Below are positions 14,201 to 27,423 of a stretch of 64,000 nt of DNA, one piece after another. Origin of the DNA: Anisus vortex. Lineage: Eukaryota; Mollusca; Gastropoda; Planorbidae. The notes below the pieces were generated by a model, which was given only the letters and a program-made list of their open reading frames with translations, did not search any database and was not told the DNA's origin. How positions within the stretch are numbered: the first letter of the stretch is position 1; every line of letters starts with the position of its first letter. The translations under genes were made by a program, and so were the position numbers. The stretch is taken from assembly GCA_949126835.1 (NCBI GenBank), contig OX421492.1, positions 43,054,998 to 43,118,997 of the forward strand. The letters are read 5' to 3'.

Positions 14201-17200
14201 TCTATGTCTTGAATTTGACAAGTGTCGAAAAGAAAATTTCAGTTTGAATGAGTTAATTAAATCAGGATTAAAACCAGCTGTTATATCAGAAAGTCTTCAA
14301 GATAAATCTAGTCTTTCAAACCATGCTATAAATACTAATTTGTTGCAAAGCTGTAATGACATTCAAATGACAGAGAATTCTGAACTTTTTCACAAACAAC
14401 AGTCAGCATTACCTTGTTTACTTAACAACTCTGATATATATGCTCAGTCAAATGAAATCACAAAGACTGCTGATAAAATGGATCACAGTGATGGAGCTTT
14501 TGAGAGATTGTCAGTAAATGACCATGTACATAATACTTGCCCAGAAGAAATTCCTTTGTTGGTTAGTGTTAAAAATAATAATGTTGAAGTTAACAAAGAT
14601 ATTGATAGCCAGTACACAGAACTTGTAGAAGATAACAGTATTTCAAAAGTGGATTGTAGCTTAAGCTCTGACACTGATCCCTCTTTAGAAATTGACATAG
14701 AGAAAATGGATACCTCTCAAGAAGAAGAAACTGAGAAAACTGACAGCCAGGGAAGGCTGTCAAATAAGGAACTATTATCATCTTCTGAGAATGTTGGTTC
14801 AAGCCTTATCTCAGAAGAAAGTTGTGAAAATACAGCATCAAAGTGTGTTGTTGAAAAATCCAGTGAAACATATGTAAAGTGTCAGTCAGAAAACAAATCT
14901 GATATAGCTCTTGAACAAATTGGGGAGTCTCCTTTAGACATGTCAATGTTGAAATCCACAGTCAAGCAAGAGCCAGACTATGATGGGTTTGATCAAAGGT
15001 AGGACCAATTTATGTATAGTTGTTTTATTTAGATTAACTCTAACAGCATTATAATTGCAGATTAAAAATAAATAATTTATTTTTAAAAAGCAACAGTTTA
15101 ATTTGAATAGTTTAATTTGAATAAAAATTGAAGCTATACAATTTGATGCTTGAAATAGTCTTTTAAAACTCAAACAATAATTTGTAATTTATTTCATTTC
15201 ACCATTTTACACTACAAGCTGCTTTATGCACATAGGATTTTAACTCACAATGGATGAACATTTGTACAAAATTTTAAAATATTAGTAAGAGTAATTAATT
15301 TATTTTATAATATTTGATGTTGCGAATTTCTTATGCTTGTGATTATAATTGATATACTTAGTCTAGATAATATTTAGTTTCTTACCAATATTTATAAGTA
15401 TGGATTTCTCATAATTAACTTATTACTTAATCTTCAGCATAATTTATATGCTGCTATAGTGTATTGATTGAGTGTATGGCTAGTTCATATTAGGGACATG
15501 ACATGAATAGATTGACATTCATTAGCAGTAAAGTTAGTCATAATGAAACAGGCACAGCTGGTCTTAAAAATATTGGTCAAGTTATATGCGTAACATTTTT
15601 TATCATTTATAACATCATACCGGTACATGTGTTTTTTTAAACATGCTTATCTGAGTAAATGACAAAGATATTTTCTTTTGAATTATAAACTATTTTTGCT
15701 TTGATGTTTTCACAACAGGCCATTTACAGAAGACAGTGATAATGTACATCTGCATGTTTCTGATCCATTATCACATCAAACACATCATCATAGTAAGAAA
15801 AAGGTTAGGAAAAATACTTATATTTATTTCTCTAGTTATTTACATTGTGTAAATTAAATATCTTTTATCATGCACGAGCAAGCGGTGTACTTATTTGGTT
15901 TTCCATAAATTTATGAGAAACTTAATTTGCTATAATTATAATATACCGGTAAATTAAAAGGAAAAGTTTAGGTATTGCAGCTTTTGTTTCTTTGACCATA
16001 CCGGTATATAAACATGATATAAATGATAAGGATAACAATCTATATACATCCTTAGTCCATGGATTGATTGACTGACTTTCATACCATCACTGGTAATAAT
16101 TGAGCAGTTTGCATCTAGTATCTTCCATGTAGCCCATCCTGCTGCCACTAATGAGGTTTGGGTTCACAGCATTTTGCTTCTGCTTTGATAATTGCAGCCT
16201 GGTCAAGTTTGTCAGGAAGAAAATTTAAAATTTATTTATAAAATCTCTCATAAATACTATTAAAAAAAGAGAGATTGAATATCCTACCCTCATGGACTTA
16301 ACAGCAATAATCGAGAATTGTTAAACAATTATTGCTTTGAAAGCAATTATCATATTTAAAAGCAGTTGTTACTTTTGTTGGAAGGTAATTTTTTACCTTA
16401 AAATAGAAAGGAGCGCTTAACTTTTGTTTCTGAAGGAAAGATTTTTAAAGTTTTTGGCTGGATTTATTAAATGCCTTATAAACACTAATTAGATGTATAA
16501 TTGCTGGTTACTGCTTTTGATAAAGCATTAACAATGCAATTGTAGCTTTCCCAGCCTGTGACATCACAAGTGGGGGGGGGATCCTTGATCTAATATTTTA
16601 TATGAAGGACTAAACCAATATAAAAATAATCTATTTAAATCTAAATTTTTTTTAAAAATCAGTAGATCAAACATAGACAAATTTTTTGTAACATATAAAA
16701 AGTTCATAAGGTTTTACTTTTATATTTATAAATTCTAAAATATGAAAAGGATTGTTTTTCATTTTACATGTTTAAAAAAATATATTTTCTTCCATTTTTA
16801 CTTTCAGGTAATCGATCTCAATCACATTGGATCCAACAAACATTTGTTTTGGAATGAACATTTTCATAATAAATTTGGCAAACACAAGGATGAAATGCAT
16901 GCTGGGATACCTTGGCAGCGTAGGGATATGTCACGTAAAGAGGAGTACGAATATCTAGAATTTCATCCTTTTTGTGACCTTGCAGAATTTAGTCAGCATT
17001 ATCCCCATGTACATCAGCGTACATATTACAGATGGAAGCGTAGAATAAAGGAAGAGTTTATCATTTTAGAACAATGTCCTGACATGAGTTTTCAGGAGTT
17101 TACTAGTATTGTTCTGCAAGCTAAAGAATCAGTTTATCACCTTTGGAAATCCTTAATATCCCAAGGGAAAGGATTTTTCACACCTTGTGATTCTTCTAAA

Positions 17201-20200
17201 CGTTTAGAAGCAAAATGTTCTAACAAACCTGTCTCTACTGGAAATGAACTTTCATTTCTTCAAAAGAACTTATCAATTAATTATGACCAGTTTTGTCAGC
17301 AGTATCCTGGTGTCTCACTGGATGTGTTTAATGTGATGAAAAGAAAAGTCATGCAAGAGTTTTGGTTATATTATCAGAACCAACACATGAGTTTTAAAGA
17401 TTTTTCAAAACTTGTAAATATCACCGAAGAAGTTTTTGTTGTGTGGAAAGATTATGTTGAAAATTTAAAGTCTAGTTCTTTGTCTCCGAATCATAAAAGT
17501 GCTGCTGCAGTTTTGTCACCTAGTCCATCAATACCACCTGCATCTTTTCAGCACCTTGATAGCCCTAAGTCTTCTTCCTCCAACATGCACCCTCATTTGT
17601 CCGAGGATAGAATTTTAAATATTATTAATGGGGGCTCTCCTTTTTCAGATTCTGTGTCTACAGGTCATAATACAACTTCTCTGAATGAATCTATTGCTAG
17701 AAACTTGTCTGCAAGTTACATAGCTTCACTGCAAAGTATGATGTTCCCATGGCAAAGCTATTATGGAATGAGCTCACCATTAGGGCAGCAAATACTACCA
17801 ATGATGTTATGGCCACAGATGATTGGATTAGGTAATCCATTAAACATAATTCCTGGCTCTAACTCTGCAAGTGCTGCCTTGACATCACTGCAGATGCCAT
17901 CAATGAGTAACTCAGAATCTCCTGTTTATGAATCTAAATCAGATGACACAAATAACAAGCCACAGTCTGTTAAACTACAAGGAACCAAAAGGTCAGCTAC
18001 TGATGAAAGTGATGATACAACTCTTAACTGCGATAAAAAATTTAAAGTATCATATGATAAAGAGGATGCAGATTATTGGGGTAGTATTAGTAGGTCAAGA
18101 AAACAAAATAAACAAGAATATGTTTACTATTTGAAAAATCCTGAGCTTGGCTTTAAGGAATTGGAATCCTTATTTCCAAGTATCTCTCTCAGAACTTTTT
18201 ACAGATGGCGAAAAGAAATGAATGCAGCTGTATTATTACTTGAAGATAACAAAGATATGGCATACCATCAATTTCAAATGGTTTTTCCTGATATTCCAGA
18301 GGAAGTATTTGATTTATGGAAGGATAAATCAGACAAAAATAGTGCTTTATATGCATCAAAGGTTGATTCATCTTTTGGTGATGGTAGTAGTCAAAATGAT
18401 GTTTATGCTGATGCAAGTCTAACAAGTCAACCAGTTCCAGTCAAAGCCATAAAAGAAAGAAATGAATCTTCAGAAAATACTGTCACTTCATTCAAAGCTA
18501 ATGTAAATGATGATACAACACATCACAGAAAATACAACAAAGAAGAGTACATTTTTGTACAGAAAAATCCTGATATTGATTTTGCAACTTTTTCCAAAAT
18601 CTATCCCAATATCTCTGTTAGAAGTTTTTATAGATGGAAAAAAGAATTAAAGGACTCAGTTGAATATTTGAAGGGTAACCCTTCAATTACTTATGATGTC
18701 TTTAGAAGTATGGACTCAAGTGCAACTGAAGAAATTTTTAATATTTGGAAAACATTGGCATTTAATGAATATCTTTTTGAGGACCCTAGTAATGAAAGCA
18801 GTGAAATTCTGGAAGATAAAGAGCTGAAGCCTCTAGGTCTGACAAACAGAAAGTACAATGGACCTGAGTATAATTTTTTGCAACTTAATCCATATATTGA
18901 ATTTTCACAATTTTCAAGGACATACCCTGATGTGCCGAAGCGCACATTTTATCGCTGGAAGCGTGAAATCCAGCAAATTATCAATTACATCAAAGCTCAG
19001 CCAAATGTCAACTTTTCAGATATCTCAGCAATTCTACCCGAGGTTTCTCATGAAGTTTTCCAGAAATGGAAAGAAACAGCTCATTATCTAGTTGATGGCT
19101 GTGCAGATAACAATAATGCAGATAATATTATTGAAGTGTCTGATTCAGAAAAAGTATTATTCACTAATGCCAATGATGAAACAACAAGGAATAAAATGAC
19201 AGATGCCCTCTTATACCTAATGCGCCACCCTACTATTAGTTTTAGACAGTTTAGTACTCAGTTTGATTGTATATTGCCAATCACATTTGAATTGTGGTTG
19301 AAAAGAATTCAAAAGGTCTTGGTGCATATTACATCAAATCCAAATATTACTTATTCTTCCTTTAGCTCAAACATAAAGGATATAACAGAGGATATATTTG
19401 ACATATGGAAGAACTTAGAACCAGAGGATATTGCTGCTATAGAAGTTTCCTGTGAATTGGCCCAAAAGGTTGGCAAAGAACAGGGTCTTGATAATTCTAT
19501 GGCTGATATTGGAGGAACTTCTTTTGTAAGTGAAGATATTCTGCAAAAAGGATATGATTATTGTCAGAATAACCCTTCTGTTACTGATAAAGTTTTTCAT
19601 TTACATTTTCCGGGTATATCTACTAAGTTATTTAATGAATGGAAGTTACAGATAAATGATGAAATCAATCTTATTAAATGTAACCCAGAAATTACATTTG
19701 AAGAGTTTACTAAGAGTAACCCTCACATTAACAGAGACATCTTTAACCTTTGGAAATATCAAAGTTTATTTAAAGTGGAGGATGATTCTCATAAAAGCCT
19801 TACACAAACTACAGTAGATTGTGACCAGAATACCAATGTAGAGTCTGTTATTGGCCAAGCAGGCTGTGTGAAAGTTGAACTTGATGCTAGTTTAATCACA
19901 CATGCCAATGAAGCTGAACATGATAAACTTGAAAACAATGAAGATGAGTTGGATAAAACTGAAACATGTGACGCTGGGTCATCACTTATCAAACAAACAA
20001 AATTTGCTGACAAAAGGGGTACTGGGGGAGAGAAGAGCTCTGTTACAGCATTAGATTTATTGAACCACAAGAAAAAGTCATTAAAAAATCTCTCTGTGGC
20101 AGAAAATATATTCAAAAACAATAACACCATAGGCTTGCATGTTCAGTCTGAAATGTCACCTTGTAATGTGGAAGGTTTAATGCATTCATCTAATTCTACT

Positions 20201-20599
20201 GGATCATTTCATCAGCTATACAACAAAACTGGCCCATTGTTAGAAGCTTATGGCTCCAATCTGTTATCATCAACTGCATCAAATTCTTCTCTTTCAGCAT
20301 TAATGGCCATGTCTGGAAACAGTGATGCATGTAATCCAACTTCACAAGAAAAAATTACACCTAAAAAAGAGCAAGTACTAGGCAATAATTGGCAAGGCTC
20401 TACATGGGGTTATGTTAAAGATGAAGACGAAGCGTTTTCTTCACAGCGTCAAAAGAAAATGAGCCGAGCAGAATACATGTTTGTTAAAGATAATCCTGAT
20501 GTAGATTCTCAGGAATTTTCTCGAATCTTCCCACAAGTTTCAGCTAGAACCTTTTACAGGTGGAAAAAGGAGATAAAAGCACAGTTGCAGATGGCCTAA
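2252..20599 (+). CDS. Four-exon gene for a 1688-aa protein with eight TFYRWK-type helical modules
   Basis: Exons 2252-2496, 14054-14998, 15719-15803 and 16808-20599 join in frame with GT-AG borders to 5067 nt. The ATG at 2252 has a good context (aaaATGGCC) and an in-frame TAG 15 nt upstream. The first exon is basic. Exon 2 is acidic and Ser-rich and ends with a VKQEPD sumoylation-like motif. Exon 4 (from residue 426) holds modules starting near residues 467, 570, 859, 1002, 1109, 1222, 1336 and 1643. Each full module has two halves of about 35 residues with the pattern NPxIxFxxFxxxYPxVxxRTFYRWKxE, then a half ending ExVFxxWK. The last module is only a first half and ends the protein. Residues about 645-860 form a Ser/Pro-rich linker. 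Function is unknown. The repeated basic helical pattern suggests nucleic-acid binding, which is inference. A relation to vertnin-type proteins is possible but unverified. The link from exon 1 to exon 2 across 11.5 kb is phase-consistent but lacks transcript support. Confidence 0.75.
3180..3793 (+). mobile_element. Fragment of a hAT-like MITE (TIR tagggatgttaa family)
   Basis: This stretch is similar in order and orientation to 40800-41580 of the complete copy in a GARS intron. Both share the stretch around 'attgttcagggtcacag' and end in ttaacatcccta. The opposite terminus is not visible here, so this copy is truncated. Confidence 0.6.
4190..4363 (-). mobile_element. Second fragment of the tagggatgttaa MITE, inverted
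   Basis: Reverse-complement match to the first ~190 bases of the complete copy at 40554. It includes the facing 'gttttatagaacc' segment, a poly-G tract and the terminal ttaacatcccta ending at 4363. It points opposite to the fragment ending at 3793. Confidence 0.6.
4969..5177. repeat. Tandem repeat, about 74-bp unit, nearly three copies
   Basis: Copies begin with catagctgcc at 4969, 5043 and 5117, giving a constant 74-bp period. Each contains 'ttctccagt' and 'tcaccagga'. No coding content is seen. Confidence 0.85.
6478..6851. repeat. Two local direct duplications
   Basis: The segment containing 'tatataagattgactt' occurs at about 6484 and 6551. A second segment starting 'agaatcctcttcatcatt' occurs at about 6728 and 6796. 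Both look like short segmental duplications in AT-rich DNA. Confidence 0.7.
7738..8038 (-). mobile_element. Helitron-like non-autonomous element with an internal tRNA-like segment, copy 1
   Basis: Read on the minus strand, it starts TCTATATATATA directly after an A and ends with a GC-rich hairpin (cccgggcaacgccggg), then caatgtagcttg before a T. This matches the A|T insertion habit, 5' TC start and 3' hairpin of Helitrons. The last four bases (CTTG) do not match the usual CTRR, so the class is tentative. Within it, the minus strand at about 7830-7905 carries a tRNA-like A-box/B-box pair (B-box gggttcgattc). Confidence 0.6.
8875..9298. mobile_element. Inverted-repeat MITE (TIR accgtatatactcgcgtata)
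   Basis: About 26 bp at the left end (8875 onward) is repeated in inverted orientation at 9271-9298 with one or two mismatches. The interior has no open frame. Similar 'cgtatatactcg..gtataag' ends occur in hAT-derived repeats of other animals, which is recalled knowledge. No clean target duplication is visible. Confidence 0.8.
12516..12952 (-). mobile_element. Helitron-like non-autonomous element, copy 2
   Basis: Both ends match copy 1: minus-strand start TCTATATATATA after an A, and 3' hairpin followed by caatgtagcttg before a T. The terminal ~220 bp, including the tRNA-like segment at about 12750-12830, are closely similar. This copy has about 135 bp more interior sequence near 12545-12730. 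The tRNA-like B-box is degraded (caaaccctgg on the plus strand). Confidence 0.6.
13655..13765 (+). mobile_element. Degraded fragment of the 8875-9298 MITE
   Basis: 'gagtagtgatgtttttc' and the following 'gtgttgagtgtatagg..' and 'aaaaaagtgca' parallel 9183-9275 in the complete copy. The terminal inverted repeat is lost. Confidence 0.55.
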
Positions 20600-23500
20600 C
20601 TCAATGATCATTATGCAAGTTATTAGCAATTTTAATCTTGTATAGAAATAATATTTATTATTTCTTTTTATTTTTTACAGACAGAATGCAATTTTTTTTC
20701 TAAGACACTTGTATTTTTTTGGGTTGTGTTTACATTTATTATAATATTTTTTGTATGTATGCTGTTTTTTTGTTGTTGTAGAAGGCATTCTTAAAATATT
20801 TTTTTAAATCTAAAAGCCTTATGCAAAGATAGTAGAACTTACACCATACGTGTTCGCAAAATTTTTTTCTAGATACTTTTTTTTTAATAATGATTTTTAC
20901 AATATATATAATTTTTCTTCTTTATATCTGTTTATTAACTAGTGTGCATAATTTAGTTTTGTGTTGTGAATTATTTTTTTCATTGAAATCTCACATACAA
21001 TGTTTCAGTATTGCAATTGAATGGTCTCCTTAAACCTGGAAGATTACAATTATTGACAAAATGTTTACAGAAACATCTTAATAATTGCTTCTTATTGTTT
21101 CATTGGTTATGAAGCCAATTATTATGTCTATAAATAACTTTTACTTCTCCAGTTATTATATTTGTGCCCCATTTTGTTGTTATTATGACATTAAGGCCAC
21201 TATTTCACGAATGTAAATAAAATCTGCATGCCTTCCAAAGTGAAATACATTTTGATCTCCTAGTGGGCTTTTTAAGCATGAAGTTGTTGTTTTTTTTTCT
21301 TTCACATCAGTGCAATAGTAGGTTTTATTAATAAATACCACAACTGTTGAAATTGTTGAATGATTTATTTGCATTATCCAATGTCATATCATGCTTCAAG
21401 TAAGAGAAATACATTTAGCACTTTACCTCATACATATCTAACATTTTAATGCTGATTAATAAACTTATACTGATTAATGGTTTCATTTATTCAGCAGGCT
21501 TCCTCTGAAGTCTGTGTTTTACAAGACATATTTTATTTTTTTGCTGCTATTGTTCATAAAATTTTTTAATATTTAGTTATATATTTGAAGCACAATGTTT
21601 TTACATTTTTGTTAAATTAATTTATTAGGAAACTTCAAATTGTAAATTAGAAAACATCAAACTTGAAATATTGGTTAAAAAAATGATCATCCAGTTCATT
21701 GAAGATATTATAACAAATCATTTACAAACTTTCATATTCATTTGAATTGGATGCAGAGAATATAGGACATATCATCTTGCTTTTTTTGGCAATTTATCGT
21801 TGAATGTTAACACATTTGGAAACTGCTCATTGGACATTTATTATGCATAATCAGAGACAATCATTAGACATTTTGTTTTGAATATTTGTTGCTAATGCTG
21901 CTTATTTCTTTATTCTAGTCTTCCATAATGCATCTTCTGCTAAATTAATCCTATTATTCACATCTTCTCAAATGTTATGTTTGTTTACATTCTTTTATAG
22001 TATTGCTCCATTTGTCAGTGGTTATTTCTTAAGATACACACTTGATGAAAATATCTCCACTTAAATAATCAGCAATATGTTTTGGGGAAATTATTTTTTT
22101 GTTGAAACTTTGATTTTAAATGGGGAAAGCCATTATTGAATGGTCATTTGTAGAAAGTATTACCCGTACTTCAAGCTTTTCATTTGTAAAAGTTATAATT
22201 ACTTGTAGAATTAGAATGTTTCCTTTTTCTAGTTCAGGGAACAACTCCAGACTCTAAATCATACAGCATGATTCTTAAAAAGTGAAATCATGCTTCAAAT
22301 CTTGGAGCAATTTTGATATGTTTTCTCATCACATTGAATTATATATGGATCCACTGTTGCTGTACAGACTAAGGATGTTTTAACTTGCTTTAATCTCAAT
22401 AGTTTTCATCTTCCACCTCTATTCTGGGACCCCCAGGAGGGTGTAGATAGGTAACCACATTTGTCAATGCATACAGGTCAAGGATCTGCCCATGAGCCAT
22501 TATTTACCTCTAAGGTTTAGATACCTTTTAATATACTACAATTGCAATAATTGCTTAAAAAAGAATGATAGTGTTATTTCAATAGAATCCGTTTCTTGCA
22601 TATTGTAAAGCTGATTTTGAGTTTCATTATTGTATGACTCCAATGACAATAATCTGGTAATTTTTTTTTGTCTATAATTTTATATTGTGAATACAGTGCT
22701 GCATATTTTAGATAAGTTTATAGGAAAGTTGTAATGAATTTTGTTGTTGACAAATGTTAAACCATTCTGCTAAAAGAAAATTATCTACCTTCTGTTGTTA
22801 TTGAGAATTTGAAAAATCCTTTTACGTTTTTAAATTAACAATATATATTGCTACCGGTAACTCCAAACCTGAGCACAAGTTTAAAATAAAAACACGCAAA
22901 TTAACATTTTTAGTAAGAGATTTAAGAACAGTATGTTCAGATACAGAATATAAAAGTTTTGGTAATATGATTTTCATTTGCATTATTATATCTTCTCTGT
23001 GTGATTTTTAAAATATATTTTCAACCTGTTAATCAGATTTCATTTTGACAAGGAAGATTTGTTCAACCATCAATATAGTCTGTTCTTAGTACTCTATACC
23101 AGTTTGACATCTATTCATGAACTTGTGAATTGTGATTATTTCTTACAATTCTGATTACCTATAGATAATATTAGTAGAGACATGGATTGCAAGTTCAGAT
23201 ATTTTTCTGTCTTTCAAATCTTAAGTTTTCTGGGTCCACCCAGTCTCATAAAAACTGAAAATATTAGAAAAATGTCAAGAAAATCAAACCAGTTCTTTCA
23301 TAAACCTAATGTTTTGCAAGATGGGTTTGCAAGATTTTTTTTCTTAAAAACACAACAGTTCGAGGAAATGTTACTTAAGGTATCCTGGGCTGATTTTATG
23401 ATGTTTGTTTGACTTAAGGTATCCTAGGCTGATTTTATGATGTTTGACAAAGAAAAATGTGGTTGTAGTATTTGAAATACTTTTTTTCAACTTGTTTTTT

Positions 23501-26030
23501 TATATTTTTTTTTTATTATTAAAAGTTTGGTTAATAAATTTATTCAGAATTTTTAATTAATGGTTTGATATTATATTCAAATTTTAACAACATAAATATT
23601 TTGTATTCTGCTTTGAAAATGGAAAACATTTAACTTAATATGAAATCAAGTGATAATCATTTATGATGCTAGTTCTAATTCATTATTTGATGTACCGGTA
23701 TTCTTTATTAGTCTAAAAACTTGTTTACATGTCAATAATGTGCTCATCCAGTCACCCTATAGTTGAAATTAGTCTTAATCTTAGTTAATACTTTTGCAAT
23801 GTATCTTTATATGAAGATGTTTTAACATACTAAAACAATAGTTTTACTTATTCTGAATTTGTGTGGTAGTCATGTTGATAGAATAATGTTGTTACAATTC
23901 ATGTAGTTTCATGTTGGTTCTGCTCTTCTTTTGACTTCATTTTTTTTAACCACATAGTGCCTTTTTTTTTGTGTTGCATCAGTTTTTCTTTATTTATCTT
24001 TTCTATGTATTTTATATTTTTAATAAACTTTAAACTGTATTTATACGAAGTAGCTTTTATGTAAGAAGTAACAATAGTTGGTGTTATTTTAATTTATAGT
24101 CTTAGAAACTTGTTCTGTAATGATATTTCTATGTGTAATAACTTTTAAGTTTTGATTCTAGAAGCAAATGTTGAAGTTTGTTCTACTTAAATTCTGTATT
24201 TCATATTTAAAATTAAAAGTGTTTGTTTTCAATGAGATACAATATTTAACCAGCATAGGTTTGCTTATTTCAAATCAAAATGTCTTGGATATTGAATAAC
24301 TTTTTTCTAGTGGTCTAACATATTTCTAATACTTTGCAGTTGTTTTTTTTCTATTTCTTCTAGTAAAATTATTAATTAACCACTCTGACACAGGTCTTTA
24401 CACATCTTTCCACACAAATTCCTGTGTGTATTTCAGAACAGTTACCTTAATCAATGAAATTAGTATTGTTAAATTAGAATTAAAACAATGGTGTACAGTT
24501 TCCTTAACATTTCAGCCTGACTTTAAAATGTCTGATTATAATATTAATAGATTGATGTAAAGAAAGAAAAAATGTCTTTTTATTACCAAATTATGAGGGG
24601 GGGGGGGTATTTTGTTTTTTCCAATGTAGTTATAAATATTTCTCCCTCAAAAAAAAAAAGTTCAAGACCACTTCACTGAAAGAAATTACCACTAAAAGCA
24701 ATGTTGTTGTTTTTTTTAATTTATTTTATAAATTTGTTTTTCATTTATTATGCAAAGATGTTATAAACAGTATCTCAGTAGATAATACTATTGATAAATG
24801 TACGTTGGTATTCTTTTAATTCTCATCAATTTGTTTTATTTATGTCTTAGTTATAATCTTCAGTTATTGGTTAAACTAATTCAAATTATATTTCTATGAC
24901 TTCAAAACCATTTTTTTTTTTTAGAGTACCACCAAAATGTCACTTTGAATGGTGTCTTGGTTGAAATTTGTTCTGATAAATCATTCATAGTGAACTCTCA
25001 AAAGAAGCTTCCTCTAATTCTAATTGAATAATACAGTTGGGTTTTTATTTGTACTGCTTCACAGAAACTACATATAACAGTATTATTACTGTAAACTGTT
25101 GTGTCAATAATGCCTTTAATTTGTTCTTTTGTTTTTCATTTTTACTTTCATTATGTGGATTTTTTGAATAACCATAATGAAATATGCATTTATCCATTTA
25201 TTTTGTTCTGTATACCAAGTGTGTTCTGAGCGGTCTTTGTTTATCATTTTTACCATAAGATTTAAACACTAGGGGTGTGACAATCAGATTTACTGGGATT
25301 TTCTTTTTTTTTTTTTACTACATTTTTTCAATAACTGTCTCTTGTACAAACACTGGATTTGTGGGCAAAGTGTTGAGTCAGATCATTGTACCAAAGGTTA
25401 CATTTCTGTTTTACTTGGGAAGAATATGCATATTGTTGTAGATCTATTTCAGTTTAAGTTGTCTATGCAATAATAAATCTAAATTTAGACTTTCACTTGT
25501 TGGTGTATTTTACTTATGTAGATTATAGGAACATTTATCATTTACTTAATGCAAACAAAATATACAATTTGAGGTACCGGTATTTCAGTCATTAATGTGC
25601 TATTATTTAGTTTTCTTGGTTTCTTTATGATAAACATGGACACACATTTATGTGTTCATTTAAATGTTAAGTTATTATTATACCGGTACAGGTTGTCATT
25701 TGCTTAATATCAGAGGTGAAGGCCCAATTTAAATTGAGTATCTTGATGAAATATTTTGTTTTCAATACTTGACATTATCGTTGACCTCTCCAGTAAAAAC
25801 CAAACAACTGGAGAATTAAGTTGGTCATTCACAATGCCTTGTGAGTTGAACGGAAAGAAAAACTTCATTGACTTCTTATCCTTCCTCCATTGTGTAAATC
25901 TTGTCGATAGATCTAGGTAAATTTAGCTCCATTCAGTCATTCAGTACCATTGTCATTGTACAGTTGAAATACGCGATGATAGTCTCAAAAAATTTTAAGC
26001 GCTCCAATCCAACCAAGCTTTGCGCTACAT
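20600..26030 (+). other. Gene-free AT-rich tract, probable long 3' UTR and downstream DNA
   Basis: No open frame with recognisable content and few repeats are visible for more than 5 kb after the stop codon. Candidate AATAAA signals occur around 21459, 24021 and 25469. A 35-bp direct duplication lies at about 23375-23446. The change back to repeat-rich sequence comes near 26.0 kb, so the transcript could run to about 25.5 kb. That is inference only. Confidence 0.4.
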
Positions 26031-26089
26031 AAAATTTATGGTTTTACAAAATGAAGCATGAATTAAAAGCACTTTTCTGAAGTAGGCTA

Positions 26090-26160
26090 TGCGGAAGGCC
26101 ACAAGGGGCCCCCACATAAATTTGGGAACAGGGCCCCCACAATCCTAAATACGGCCCTGG
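26090..26160 (-). mobile_element. Terminal fragment of a hAT-like element
   Basis: On the minus strand it starts cagggccgtatttagg and continues into a GGGCCCC-rich segment. It resembles the terminus near 58155 next to the ZMYM1-like hAT relic. No matching second end was found. Confidence 0.45.
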
Positions 26161-27423
26161 TACGTCAAATTAATATAGTTTATATATAGTCTACATATTT
26201 GGCTAAACCAAAATAATTAAATTCTAAGTAGGCTATAGTTAGGCGAAAATTTAGTGAAAATCATAAACAAAAGTTTTGAAGGCCTGAAGCAATTATAAGA
26301 TCTATATTAGTGACCGTGATTTGGGAAATTTAACTGCTACAAAAGTACAAATGGAAACTGGACTAACCTGAACCTTGTATAAGTTGTATAATCACAGTTA
26401 TTTATATATAGGGTAGGCCTATTTAATACCTGGTCTCAAAGGAACAAACAAAAAAAACCCACCTTACTGACGAGATTTATCGTCATTTTTTTTAAATGAC
26501 AAAACGAGCCGAGAAGGTAATTAATTATTGGAAAGTGGGACCTAAGCTAAGTCAAGTAGGCTATTTAATTGTAGGCCTAAACAAACAAAAGATGGGGAAC
26601 AAATCTAAACGAAAGCTCTGGTGGAGGAAAATTATCTCAGGGTTTTGTTTTTGCTAAGGGAACCTTCAAAAATTAAAATCAATGTAAAGGGATAGTGGGA
26701 GTGCAATGCATGCTGCAGCTGCAGGACTGGCAGAAGCCATCATAATAATAATTATGTTTTAAAAACCTTTCAGTGCGGGAACAAATAATTCGGGAATGAG
26801 GGCAGTACGTAGACAAGGTACAGGAAGGAGGAGGGGGCCACATAGTATATAGGGTCCCTACCCCCAAAAACTTGGCAAGGAAGACCGCATTTTTTTCCCA
26901 CGACTAGGTTATTTTCTTTTTTTTAGGGGGGGGGCGGGGTATTAAAGCATAGATGCTTCTGGAATAATAGAAGTCTATGTTAATTAGTTAATAAGCCTAT
27001 CTCAAGACAGCCAGACTAAGGGAGCAGAGGAATTTTGAATTGCATTTGCATTCACACATTTTAAATTGGCATATTATTAATGATAAGTAGAATCTAGTAA
27101 AATTAGTTAATTAAGGCATATGAAGGGTTTTTTTGTTTGGAGGTTGGGGGTGCGTCCCTTGACACATCTCGGGTAGGGCAGGGATATCTATGGGTAGGGC
27201 AGCAGGGGTCGGCAACCTTTTGAGACGGAAGAGCCAAAAGTTACAATTTTTCCCAGTTTTTAAAGAGCCACTAACATTTTTGTTTCAATATTATGATATT
27301 TGATTAGGATTAGGTATATTATATACATTTGATTTTTTATTTAAAATAAATAGCTTTAAATATGAAATAATATTTATTCATATAAAAACATACAAATGTT
27401 TCGCACAAAACATATTAAAGTAT

